Shown piece by piece: positions 22,245 through 34,124 of a stretch of DNA of 64,000 nucleotides. Made by a program: the position numbers and the translations under genes. Numbering within the stretch: position 1 is the first letter of the stretch; each line of letters begins with the position of its first letter. Source of the stretch: Mercurialis annua (taxonomy: Eukaryota > Streptophyta > Magnoliopsida > Malpighiales > Euphorbiaceae); assembly GCF_937616625.2 (NCBI RefSeq), contig NC_065570.1, positions 35,719,665 through 35,783,664 of the forward strand, read 5' to 3'. The notes below the pieces were generated by a model. The model made no database searches. It had not been told where the DNA came from and saw nothing but the letters and a program-made list of their open reading frames with translations.

Positions 22245-22777
22245 AAAAACACTTCGGTAAATGACAGATAATGTTGAACAATGGAGGAAGAATGGGGAAC
22301 AATGCGAGGAAAATGAGAAAGAAGGAACGAAAAATGGGAAAGGAGCAAACCCGAGGTCAGTGTCAGCGAAGAAAATGAACGAAGAAGACGAAGAGTGGAG
22401 AAAATATTTGAAACGAAAATAGTGAAACGGAAATGAGGGGGAGCGAGTGGGGAAAAGGAAAAGTAGGAGAAAGAAAATAAAAAATTACCGCGGTTACTTT
22501 TCATTTGTTTTTTTTTTTGAAAAAAGTCAACTGACACATTCTTACACAAGCAGCAGATGTCAGACATGCATGCAGGGGGGACAGGCGCCGCCAGTTGGTG
22601 TCCGGACGAGAAATTGGATGCCACGTCGACAAAAAACGAAAAAAACGGCGATTTTTGGTCTTACGGGGTTTTGTGAGCGCCGCCTCAAAGGTCAGGGGGT
22701 TTAGCGCCCGTTTTTAAACATCAGTGGGTTTAGCGCCCGTAACCCCAAAGTTGAGGTGCCATGGGTGATTATTAGCC
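22245..22777 (-). repeat. Right terminal inverted repeat of the MULE (about 533 bp)
   Basis: Complement of the left TIR with minor differences, for example in the G/C-rich subrepeats (CATCAGTGGGTTTAG here). It lies just upstream of the minus-strand PB1-like gene, whose ATG is at 22189, about 55 bases inside the repeat edge. Confidence 0.92.
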
Positions 22778-23142
22778 TAATCGGAACAACGCTTTAAAGA
22801 GAATTGAGACACGACATACTAATCTAGCGGAACTTTTCACGCACACTTTGCGTAATATAACCTAACCATGCTTAGGTAATCAGAACGACGCGTTAAATAT
22901 ACTTGGGACGCGACATATAAATGTATTGTTACTTTTCACGCACACTTTCCGTAAAGTAACCTAACTTTGCGTAATATAAACTAATCATGCTTAAGTAATC
23001 GGAACAACGCGTTAAAAAGACTTGAGACACCACATACTAATCAATTGTCTTTTTCACGCACAATTTGCATAATATAACCTAACTATGCTTATGTAATCAG
23101 AACGATGCATTAAGGAGACTTGAAACACGACATACTAATCTA

Positions 23143-23534
23143 GGATATTAAACTCTATAGATCACTAACCTTTTCTCAAATTACAGAAAGGTCAATAAAA
23201 AAACTTTTATTACAAAATGGTCATTGGACTATATCTTTTATTACAGAAGGGTTCAGCCATCTAAAACGTTGCGTTTAAAGCAAAAACGCAACATTTTTGC
23301 TCACGTGGCAAGCCAAAATTACAAAAAAGAACATAGTTCAGTGACCTTTTTGTAATAAAAGGTATTATCCAATAATATTTTTGTAATTCACGGAAAGTTT
23401 AGTGTTCTTTTTATAACAACATAAACATATTTGTTATAAAATGTATAGTTCAATGACCATTTTGTAACAAAAGTTTTTGTAGTGATCTTTCTGTAATTTG
23501 AGAAAAGTCTAATGATCTATAGAGTTTAATATCC
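23143..23534. mobile_element. MULE-type MITE, 392 bp, with perfect 10-bp target duplication
   Basis: The ends GGATATTAAACTCTATAGATC and their complement form imperfect inverted repeats about 85-90 bp long (matching phrases: CAAATTACAGAAAG, ATTACAAAATGGTCATTG). The flanks are TACTAATCTA at 23133-23142 and again at 23535-23544, inside a satellite unit. The long TIR and 9-10 bp duplication fit a non-autonomous Mutator-like element. It has no coding capacity, and its TIRs differ from those of the 8.1-kb MULE. Confidence 0.87.
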
Positions 23535-23599
23535 TACTAATCTATCGTAACTTTTCACGCACACTTTGCATAACATAACCTAACCATGCTTAGGTAATC

Positions 23600-25110
23600 G
23601 ATACAACGCGTTAAAGAGAATTGAGATGCGACATACTAATATAGCGTCACTTTCCAGGCACACTTTGTGTAATATGACCTAACCATGCCTATGTAATCGG
23701 AACGACGCGTTAAGTGTGACGCAACATACTAATTTATTGTTACTTCTCACGCACATTTTACATAATATAACCTAAACATGCCTAGGTAATCGGAACAAGG
23801 CGTTAAAAGAATTGAGACGGGGCATGCTAATCTAGCGTAACTTTTCACACACACTTTGCATAATATAACCTAACCATGCTTAGGTAATCAGAACGACGCA
23901 TTAAAGAGACTTGAAACGCGAGAAACTAATCTAGCGTAACTTTTCACGCACACTTTGCATAATATAACCTAACCAAGCTTAGGTAATCGATACAACGCGT
24001 TAAAGGGAATTGAGATGCGACATACTAATCTAGCGTCACTTTCCAGGCACACTTTGCGTAATATAACCTAACCATGCTTATGTAATCGGAACGACGCGTT
24101 AAGTGTGACGCGACAAACTAATTTATTGTTACTTTTCACGCACATTTTACGTAATATAACCTAAGCATGCTTAGGTAATCGGAACAACGCGTTAAAAGAA
24201 TTGAGACGGGGCATGCTAATCTAGCGTAACTTTTCACGCACACTTTGCGTAATATAACCTAACCATGCTTAGGTAATCGGAACGACGCGTTAAATAGGCT
24301 TGAGACGCGACATACTAATCTAGCGTCATTTTCCATGCACACTTTGCGTAATATAACCTAACCATGCTTAGGTAATCGGAACGACGCGTTAAAGAGACGT
24401 GCGACTCGACATACTAATTAATTGTTACTTTTCACGCACACTTTGCGTAATATAACCTAACCATGCTCAGGTAATCGGAACAACGCGTTAAAACAATTGA
24501 GACGGGGCATGCTAATCTAGCGTAACTTTTCACGCACACTTTGCATAATATAACCTAACCATACTTAGGTAATCAGAACGACGTATTAAAGAGACTTGAA
24601 ACGCGAGATACTAATCTAGCGTAACTTTTCACGCACACTTCGCATAATATAACCTAACCAAGCTTAGGTAATCGATGCAACGCGTTAAAGGGAATTGAGA
24701 TGCGACATACTAATCTAGCGTCACTTTCCAGGCACACTTTGCGTAATATAACCTAACCATGCTTATGTAATCGGAACGACGCGTTAAGTGTGACGCGACA
24801 AACTAATTTATTGTTACTTTTCACGCACATTTTACGTAATATAACCTAAGCATGTTTAGGTAATCAGAACAACGCGTTAAAAGAATTGAGACGGGGCATG
24901 CTAATCTAGCGTAACTTTTCACGCACACTTTGCGTAATATAACCTAACCATGCTTAGGTAATCGGAACGACGCGTTAAATAGGCTTGAGACGCGACATAC
25001 TAATCTAGCGTCACTTTCCATGCACACTTTGCGTAATATAACCTAACCATGCTTAGGTAATCGGAACGACGCGTTAAAGAGACGTGCGACTCGACATACT
25101 AATTAATTGT
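23600..25110 (+). repeat. Higher-order satellite repeat, 685-bp period
   Basis: A distinctive series of seven variant units repeats with a period of 685 bp: AACCAAGCTTAGG at 23971 and 24656, AAGTGTGACGCG at 24101 and 24786. A related partial copy occurs 389 bp earlier (AAGTGTGACGC at 23712). The two main copies differ at only a few positions, far fewer than adjacent units do, so this block was amplified recently as a multimer. Confidence 0.8.
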
Positions 25111-26157
25111 TACTTTTCACGCACACTTTGCGTAATATAACCTAACCATGCTTAGGTAATCATAAGAACGCGTTAAAGAGAATTGTGACACGACATACTT
25201 ATCTAATCTAGCGTAACTTTGCACGCACACTTTGCGTAATAAAACCTCACCATGCTTAGGTAATCGGAACGACGCGTTAAATAGACTTGAGACGCAAAAT
25301 ACTAATGTATTGTTACTTTTCACGCACACTTTCCGTGAAGTAATCTAACCATCCTTAGATAATCAGTACAACGCGTTAAAGTGAGACGCGACATACTAAT
25401 CTAGCGTCACTATCCACGCACACTTTGCTTAATATAACCTAACCATACTTAGGTAATCGGAACGACGCGTTAAATAATACTAATTTATTGTTACTTTTCA
25501 CGCACAATTTGCGTATTATAACTTAAGCATGCTTAGGTAATCGAAACAACACGTTAAAGAGAATTGAGACGCGACATATAATGTATTGTTACTTTTCACG
25601 CACACTTTCCGTAAAGTGACTTGAGATGGGACATACTAATCTAGCGTTACTTTTCACGCACACTTTGCGTTAAATAACCTAATCATGCTTAGGTAATCGG
25701 AACAACGCGTTAAAGAGACTTGAGACCTGACATAATTATCTAGCATCTCTTTTCACGCAAACTTTGTGTAATATAACCTAACTGTGCTTAGGTTATCGGA
25801 AGGACGGGTTAAAGAGACTTGAAACACGACATACTAATCTAACATAACTTTCTACGCACACTTTGCGTAATATAACCTAACCATGCTTAGGCAATCGGAA
25901 CGACGCGTAAAATATATTTGAGAGGCGACATACTAATGTATTGTTACTTTTCACGCACACTTTCCGTAAAGTAACCTAACCATCCTTAGGTTATCGGTAC
26001 AACGTGTTAAAGAGAATTAAGACACGACATACTAATCTAACTTCACTTTCCACACACACTTTGCGTAATATAACCTAACCATGCTTAGGTAATCGGAACG
26101 ACGCGTAAAAGATACTTGAAACGCGACATACTAACCTAGCGTAACGTTTCACGCACA

Positions 26158-26238
26158 TGCTAGCCCCACCAGTCCAAGGCAAAAGCGGATTTCCAGAGAT
26201 ACATCAAAGAATTCCACTCTATCCAAGAAAAGATTTAA
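26158..26238. other. 81-bp non-satellite filler
   Basis: From GCTAGCCCC... to ...GATTTAAC the sequence has no resemblance to the satellite, which resumes at CACACTTTG (26240). The edges share CACA with the satellite, consistent with end joining at a break or a very short target duplication. I do not recognise the source. One plus frame is open through it but too short to assign. Confidence 0.7.
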
Positions 26239-29200
26239 CCACACTTTGTGTAATATAACCTAACTATGCTTAGGTAACCGGAACGACGGGTTATAGAGAC
26301 TTGAAACACGACATACTAATATAGCGTAACTTTTCACGCACACTACGCGTTGAAGAGAATTGAGAGGCGACATACTATTCAATCGTAACTTTTCACGCAC
26401 ACTTTGCGTAATATAACCTAACCATGCTTAGGTAATTGGAACGACGCGTTAAATAGACTTGGGACACGACATACTAATGTATTGTTACTTTTCACGCACA
26501 CTTTCGTAAAGTAACATAACCATTCTTAGGTAATCGGTACAACGCGTTAAAGAGAATTGAGACGCGACATACTAATCTAGCGTCACTTTCCACGCACACT
26601 TTGTGTAATATAACCTAACTATGCTTAGGTAATCGGAACGACATATAAAATAGACTTGAAACGCGACATACTAATCTAGCATAACGTTTCACGCACACTC
26701 TGCGTAATATATAACCTATCCGACTTAGGTGATTAGAACAACGCATTAAAGAGACTTGAGATGCGACATACTGATCGTCTCTTTTCACGCACACTTTGCG
26801 CAATATAACCTAATTGTGCTTAGGTAATCGGAACGCCGGGCTAAAGAGACTTGAAACACGACATAGTAATCTAGCGTAACTTTTCACGCACACTTTGCGT
26901 AATATAACCTAACCATGCTTAGGTGACGCGACATACTATTCTAGCGTAACTTTGCGTAATATAACCTAACCATGCTTAGGTAATCGGAACGACGCGTTAA
27001 ATAGACTTGAGATGCGACATACTAATGTATTGTTACGTTTCACGCACACTTTCCATAAAGTAACCTAACCATCCTTAGTTAATCGGTACAACGGATTAAA
27101 GAGAATTGAGACACGACATACTAATCTAGCGTCACTTTCCACGCACACTTTCCGTAATATAACCTAACCATGCTTAGGTAATCAGAACGACGCGTAAAAG
27201 AGTCTTGAAACGCGACATACTAATCTAGCGTAACGTTTCACTCACACTTTGCGTAATATAACCTAACTATGCTTAGGTAATCGGAACGACGGTTAAAAAG
27301 ACTTGAAACGCGACATACTAGTCTAGCATAACATTTCACGCACACTTTGCATAATATAACCTAACTATACTTAGGTAATCGGAACAACGTGTTAAAGAGA
27401 ATTGAGACGCGGCATACTATTCTTGCGTAACTTTTCACGCACACTTTGCGTAATATAACCTAAACATTCTTATGTAATCGGAACGAGCCGTTAAATAGAC
27501 TTGAGACGTGACATACTAATGTATTGTTACTTTTCACGCACACTTTCCGTAATGTAACCTAACCATCCTTAGGTAATCGGTACAACACGTTAAAGAGAAT
27601 TGAGACATGATATACTAATCTAGCGTCACTTTCCATGAACACTTTGCGTAATTTAACTAACCAAGGGTAATCAGAACAACGCGTAAAAGAGTCTTGAAAC
27701 GCGACATACTAATCGAGCGTAACGTTTCACGCACACTTTGTGTTATATAACCTAACCTGCTTAGGTAATCGGAACAACGCGTTGAAGAGACTTGAGACGC
27801 GACATACTGATCTAGCATCTATTTTCACGCACACTTTGCGTAATATAACATAACTGTGCTTAGGTTATCGGTACAACAGGTTAAAGGGACTCGAAACACG
27901 AAATACTAATCTAGCGTAACTTTTCACGCACATTTTGCGTAATATAACCTAACCATGCTTAGGTAATCGGAACGACGCGTGAAATAGACTTGAAATGGGC
28001 CATACTAATCTAGCGTCACTTTTTACGCACGCTTTGCGTAATATAACCTAACCATGCTAAGGTAATCGGAATGACGCGTTAGAGAGAGACTAGTGACGCG
28101 ACATAGGCATGGTAATTTAAACGACGCATTAAAGAGACTTGAGACACGACATACTAATATAGCGTCACTTTTCACGCAGACGTTGCATAATATAACCTAA
28201 CCATGCTTAGGTAATCAGACCGATGCGTTAAAGAGCATTGAGATGCGACATACTAATCAAGCGTCACTTTTCACGCACACCTTGCGTTATATAACCTAAC
28301 CATGCTTAGGTAATCAGAACGACACGTTAAAGAGACTTGAGACGCGATATACTAATCTACCGTCACTTTTCACGCACACTTTGCGTAATATATAAGCTTT
28401 CCATGCTTAGATAATTGGAACGACGTGTTAAAGAGACTTGACACGCGTCATACTAATCTAGCGTCATTTTTCACGCACACTTTGCATAATATAACCTAAC
28501 CATGCTTAGAAAATTGGAATGATGTGTTAGAGAGACTTGAGATAGGATATACTAATCTAGCGTCACTTTTCACGCACACTTTGCGTAATATAACTTAACC
28601 ATGCTTAGGTAATCGTAACGACACGTTCAAGAGACCTGTGACGCGAGATAAGCATGCTAATCGAAACGACGCGTTAAAGAGACTTGAGACGCGACATACT
28701 AATCTAGCGTCACTTTTCACGCACACTCTGCGTAATATAACCAAACCATGCTTTGGTAATCGGAATGACACGTTAAATAGACGTAAGACACGGACATACT
28801 ATTGTCATTTTTCAGGCACAATTTGCGTAATATAACCAAAAAATGCTTAGGTAATCGAAACGACGCATTACACAGACTTGTGACGCGCCATAAGCATGGT
28901 AATTGGAACGACGAGTTAAAGTGACGTGAGACGCGACATACTAATCTAGCGTCACTTTTCATGCACATTTTGCATAAAATAACCTAACCAAGCTTTGGTA
29001 ATCGAAACCACGCGTTAAAGAGAATTGAGTCGGGACATACTAATCTAGCGTCACTTTTCACGCACACTTTGCGTAAAATAACCTAATCATGCTTAGGTAA
29101 TCGGAACAACGCATTAAAGAGAATTGAGACACGACATACTAATCTAGCGTCTCTTTTCATGCACACTTTGCGTAATATAACCTAACTATGCTTAGGTAAC

Positions 29201-31196
29201 CGGAACGACACCTTTAAGAGACTTGAAGCGTGACATACTAATCTAGCGTAACTTTTCACGCACACTTTGCGTAATATAACCTAACCATTCTAAGGTAATC
29301 GGAACAACGCGTTAAAGAGAATTGAGACGCGACATACTAATAATCTAATGTTACTTTTCACGCACACTTTCCGGAATGTAACCTAACAATCCTTAGGTAA
29401 TCGGTACAACACATTAAAGAGAATTGAGACATGATATACTAATCTAGCGTCACTTTCCACGAACACTTTGCGTAATATAACTAACCATGCTTAGGTAATC
29501 GGAACGACGAGTTAAATAGACGTGTGAAGCGACATACTAATTTATTGTTACTTTTCACGCACACTTTGCGTAATATAACCTAACAATGCTTATGTAATCG
29601 GAAGGACGCGCTTGAGAGACTTGTGACGCGACATAGGCATGGTAATCGAAACGACGCGTTAAAGAGACTTGAGACGCGACATACTAATCTAGCGTCACTT
29701 TTCACGCACACGTTGCGTAATATAACCTAACCATGCTTAGGTAATCGGAAAGACGCGTTAAAGAGCCTTGAGACGCGACTCTCTAATCTAGCGTAACTTT
29801 TCACGCACACCTTGCATAATATAACCTAGCCATGCTTAAGTAATCAGAACAACACGTTAAAGAGACTTGAGACACGACATACTAATCTACCGTAACTTTT
29901 CACGCACACTTTGCGTAATATAACCTAACCATGCTTAGGTAATCAGAACGACGTGTTAAAGAGACTTGAGACGCGTAATACTAATTTAACGTCACTTTTT
30001 ACGCACACTTTGGGTAATATAACCTAAACATCATAGGAAATCGGAACGATGTGTTAGAGAGACTTGACACACGACATACTAATATAATGTCGCTTTTCAC
30101 GCACATTTGGCGTAATATAATATAACCATGCTTGGTAAATCGAAACGGGACGTTAGAGAGACTTGAGATACGATATATTAATCTAGCGTCACTTTTCACG
30201 CACACACTGTGTAATATAACGTCACTAGACATAGGTAATTGTAACGACGCGTTAAAGAGATTTGTGACACGAGATAAGCATGGTAATCGAAACGACGCGT
30301 TAAAGAGACTTGAGACGCGACATACTAATCTAGCGTCACTTTTCACGCACACTTCGTGTAAAATAACCTAACCATGCTTAGGTAATCGGAACGACGCGTT
30401 AAAGAGACCTGAGACACAACATACTAATCTAGCGTTACTTTTCACGCACACTTTGCGTAACAATAACCTAACCATGCTTAGGTAATCGAAACGACGCATT
30501 AGAGAGACTTGTGACGCGACATAAGCATGGTAATCAGAACGACGCGTTAAAGTGACTTGAGACGCGACATACTAACCTAGCGTCACTTTTCACGAACACT
30601 TTGCATAATATAACCTAACCATGCTTAGTTAATTGGAACAACGCGTTAAATAGAATTGAGACGCGGCATACTTATCTAGCATCACTTTTCAAGCAAACTT
30701 TGTGTACTATAACCTAACGATGGTTAGGTAATCGCAACGCCGCTTTAAATCGACTTGAGACGCGACATACTAATTAATTGTGACTTTTCACGCACACTTT
30801 GCGTAATATAATCTAACCATGCTTAGATAATCAGAACGACGCGTTAGATAGACTAGTGACGCGACATAAGCATGGTAATTAAAACGACGCGTTAAAGAGA
30901 CTTGAGACACGACATACTAATCTAGCGTCACTTTTCACGCACACGCTGCGTAATATAACATAAACATGCTTAGGCAATCGCAACGACGCGTTAAAAAGAA
31001 TTGAGACGCGACATAGTAATCTAGCATTACTTTTCACGCACACCTTGCGTATTATAACCTAACCATGCTTAAGTAATCAGAACGACGCGTTAAAGAGACT
31101 TGAGAAACGACATACTAATCTAGCATCATTTTTCACGCACACTTTGCGTAATATAACCTAACCATGCTTAATTAATTGGAACGACGTGTTAAAGAG

Positions 31197-31548
31197 AAAT
31201 TCAGGTGGAATCTCAAGAGTAATAAATTGTTCAGCTTGAGAAGCATGAATTGCGCATTGATCAAAGCTGGATGACTGAACATATTCTTTGATAGGTTTGT
31301 AAGGCTTTTTTTTATCAAGGACTTGATATTATGGATAAAAGGGGTAGTATTTTTAGAAAACGCATCATAAGGATTGAGAAGAGGGGCTTTTGTATCAGAT
31401 ATTTTTTGATTTTCTGGAAGATAAGTAAACTCATAAAGATAATCATTTTTATTTACAGTAGTAAGAGCAGTACTAGAAGGCGTAGAACAACAACTTTTTG
31501 TGAGCATGGCTGTAAAGTACCGACCCAATTTTCACAAAGTAAGAACTA
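31197..31548 (-). pseudogene. Duplicated 5' piece of the viral movement-protein region
   Basis: Nearly identical to 38347-38700, with few substitutions and indels. The ATG corresponds to 31507 (MLTKSCCSTPSSTALTTV). A T run at 31306-31313 has eight Ts here and seven in the right copy, and the T run near 31403 also differs, so the two copies carry different frameshifts. The piece ends abruptly in satellite at about 31197. Confidence 0.85.
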
Positions 31549-31556
31549 CTATATAT

Positions 31557-31924
31557 GGGTATGCTCTTCACTTGCCTCTCCTGAGGACCCTGTGAATCAA
31601 AACCTTATGTTATAAAAATGGTAATGCGATAAATTTCAACAAATACTAAGAGGACGGTCTGGTTGATAAAATGCCCACAGTGAGGCTGTGATCCTGGCTA
31701 GTCATACATGTCATCTGTTAAGGTTTATCGTCATATCTCTAATTGGTATCGGATAAACCTTAACAGATGACATGTATGACTAGCCAGGATCACAGCCTCA
31801 CCGTGGGCATTTTATCAACCGGCTTGTCCTCTTAGTATCTGTTGAAATTTATCGCATTACCATTTTTATAACATAAGGTTTTGATTCACAGGATCCTCAG
31901 GAGAGGCAAGTGAAGAGCATACCC
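31557..31924. repeat. 172-bp inverted repeat of the viral leader
   Basis: Arms 31557-31728 and 31753-31924 are complementary with about seven mismatches, around a 24-base spacer that holds a truncated copy of the tRNA-Met site (TTGGTATC). Both arms correspond to the leader sequence just upstream of the primer site, also present at 38755-38861. Transcription across it would give a long hairpin RNA with viral leader sequence. Confidence 0.92.
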
Positions 31925-32023
31925 TTATGCCTTTTATGGCTGAATATGAAGAGAAACAAACATATATAACTATACCTTACTTATAGAAAATTGGAGCAGA
32001 GAGATGTTTAGAAACAAAGCATT

Positions 32024-32029
32024 TTTATT
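32024..32029 (-). terminator. Viral poly(A) signal
   Basis: AATAAA on the minus strand, about 57 bases downstream of the TATA box. In caulimovirids the signal lies shortly after the pregenomic RNA start and is bypassed on the first pass round the circle. The position fits that model. Confidence 0.55.
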
Positions 32030-32085
32030 GAAGCGTAAAATATTACAAAGGTTGTGTGTCCTCCTCTTTCTTCCTACCACGACTC

Positions 32086-32093
32086 TATTTATA
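32086..32093 (-). promoter_or_regulatory. TATA box of the viral pregenomic RNA promoter
   Basis: Minus strand TATAAATA inside CTCTATAAATAGAG, in the non-coding region after the last viral ORF and before the leader. This matches the place of the 35S-type promoter in the family. No activity can be judged from sequence. Confidence 0.65.
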
Positions 32094-32348
32094 GAGGTGG
32101 AAAAAAAGCTTGCCTAGCTAAGCATGCTAAGCATGCATTGTACAAACACGACACGTGGATAAACACATGTACCTATACTAAGCATGCACTGCATGCGATA
32201 CAACACATGGACTAAAAGATAAGAATAACTAAACATGACTAATACAAAATATTGACATGTAGCACTCCATATTGACATGTGGAAAGTTGGAGCCTTTGTT
32301 GAGGACATGTGGAAAGTTGCCATTTTTGTCTTTATGTGGATTTTGTCC

Positions 32349-33383
32349 TTATTTATTGATTGGCTCATGTGATGGTGATATATTTGAATCATCCATGAAT
32401 GACGGGGACCACCGATTGGCATAATACTCATCTTCATCCGTATTCTTGTCCTTTTCTAAATCCATATCCGTATTCGAGGCTTGTGAATAACCTGCTATGG
32501 GATTAAATTCAGTATCCAATAGATGATCTTTCGGAATGGAATCTTGAACTGCTGCTTTCTTTTTGTTAATGTTCCGGATAGGAGAGTATAGTGTAGAACT
32601 TGATGAAGAAGGATGATCTGGATGATTTTTTCTCCAAAAATTCTTATCATCTTCCATCTTTAAGCAGTAAGCAGGAGGATATGTGTCCTATGGTGCAGCT
32701 TCTTGATAAGGAGGCCATAACTCTTTAGGGATTATATTATTCTGTTGGAAAATATAATACTGGAACTCTCTCCATTCATACTCATGCTCATCCATATGTA
32801 TGAGTATAGAATAAGAAAAATGTTGGTAGACATGGAATGTTGGACATGTAGTAAAACTATCTGATAGCTTAAGATGAGGACGATGAAGGATAAGGATCGA
32901 ATAAGGACCTTTTCCAATATGGTTTCCTTTTTCTGGAAAGGCCTTATCTAGATATAGACACCATTGAGGGATTGTTTGAAACCATTTAAGAAAGGTCAAA
33001 AGATGAGAGTGTTGTTTTTTTCCTTGGAGGACCAGGTGAATATAACGACAAAGGTGAGGGGGTCGGAAAACGAAAGCTATCGAATAAAGATGGAGGAAAA
33101 ACCAAAGGAAACAAAGAAACTCCGGAGGCCATTCTAAATCTTCATCTCTTGGGCTTAGATCTAACAAGGTGAATGGTTTGCAGAATAGATATATAGGATG
33201 GATCTCTAGCTCATAAAGGAACCTAGAACCATAGTTCCGGACAAGCTCAGTTTGATAGTAGAACAATTGTGCTTTTGCAAATGTCTGTAGTTGTCGCGGA
33301 GACATATTATCAAGAACTCCTGAAGGTGGCCGCATCAAAAGAAAATCTTCTGCAGACATGATAGAATTAAAAGTATAGATCAT
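32349..33383 (-). pseudogene. Second viral ORF, function unknown, one internal stop
   Basis: Starts at ATG 33383, nine bases after the RNase H stop (33393-33395). It is open for 231 codons to TAG 32688-32690 and continues in the same frame to 32349, so one nonsense change splits a ~344-residue protein. The first part is rich in aromatic residues (Trp, Phe, Tyr, His; for example FLCFLWFFLHLYSIAFVF), and the last ~100 residues are hydrophilic and acidic. I recognise no domain. Its place after the polyprotein fits the second ORF of florendovirus-like genomes. Confidence 0.65.
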
Positions 33384-33392
33384 CAGAATGAC

Positions 33393-34124
33393 TTATGATA
33401 CTTGTTGAGGAGGTCGGCTGAGAAAATCTGGAATAAGATTATGATTTCCTTTAATATGTTCTACCATGAAATCATACTTACTGAACCATTCACTCCATCG
33501 AAGTAGTTGATTGTTAGGAACAATTTTCCCTTTAAAATTGAGCATTTTTGGAAATGAAGAACAGTCCATAAGCACTTTGAACTTGTGACCGATCAGATGA
33601 AATTCAAACTTATTGATCCCATATTTGACCGCTAACACTTCTTTAAATGTGGAATGATAATGAGTCTTTGCTTCTGAGAATTTTCCACTAGCATAAGAGC
33701 ATATCCTTTGTTTGTTGTCTTATTCTTCTAACAGAAAAGCACCCCAAAATTTATCACTGGCGTCTGTCTGCAATATTCTGGTTCCCGACTGAGGAATCTG
33801 AAGAGGTGGAATTCCTTGTGTCTCGTCTTTGAGAAGCTTGATTGCTTGTGTTTGTTTGTCAGACCAGAGAGGAGGATTCTTCCTTAATAATTTATATAAC
33901 GGGGCCGCCTTTTGAGTGAAATTTGGAATGAAGTCTCTCAAATAATTAACAATTCCAAGAAATTGTTGAACCTGTTTTTGAGAGAGACCTTGATCTGGAA
34001 ACTTGAGCAATTCAGCAGCAAAATGTTGTCCAGGCTGATAAGCACCATCTTTGAAATTCATGTCGAGATACTCCATTTCTGGTTTTCCAATATACATCTT
34101 AGTAGGAGATAACATAACTCCAAA
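33393..34124 (-). pseudogene. Viral RT thumb and RNase H, with stops
   Basis: Continues the RT frame after a TAA at 34125-34127. It contains the thumb region (QQFLGIVNYLRDFIPNFT), the RNase H start with Asp in LQTDASDKFWGAFLLEE, a TAA at 33720-33722, then the rest of RNase H (FEFHLIGHKFKVLMD, LLRWSEWFSKYDF, PDFLSRP). The frame is shared throughout, so the breaks are nonsense changes and not deletions. RNase H removes the RNA template during reverse transcription. Confidence 0.85.

Larger units (their letters stand above)
14660..22777 (+). mobile_element. Mutator-like DNA transposon (MULE), 8118 bp, with three genes
   Basis: The ends are long inverted repeats (GGCTAATAATCACCC... and its complement), flanked by a perfect 9-bp target duplication TAATCGGAA (14651-14659 and 22778-22786) in satellite DNA. 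Nine-bp duplications and long TIRs define MULEs. Inside are a MuDR-type transposase gene (plus), a SINA-type RING ligase gene (plus) and a convergent PB1-like gene (minus). The matching TIRs and perfect target duplication suggest a fairly recent insertion, although the transposase is damaged. Confidence 0.95.
22787..31196 (+). repeat. Satellite array, forward orientation, block 2
   Basis: Same 99/147-bp satellite as block 1, interrupted by a MITE (23143-23534) and an 81-bp filler (26158-26238). Many units here read TTATTGTTACTTTTCACG or CTAGCGTAACTTTTCACG, with AATTGAGAC in place of CTTGAGAC, so this block is enriched in subtypes that are rarer in block 1. The 147-bp form reappears after about 28080. 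Shortened units occur, for example GTTAAGTGTGACGCG lacking ~15 bp. No gene is present. Confidence 0.93.

Noticed and set aside
31749..31760. An LTR end at the leader/PBS repeat of the viral insert
   Set aside because: The repeated leader reflects the circular pararetroviral genome and rearrangement. There is no integrase, no LTR pair and no target duplication.
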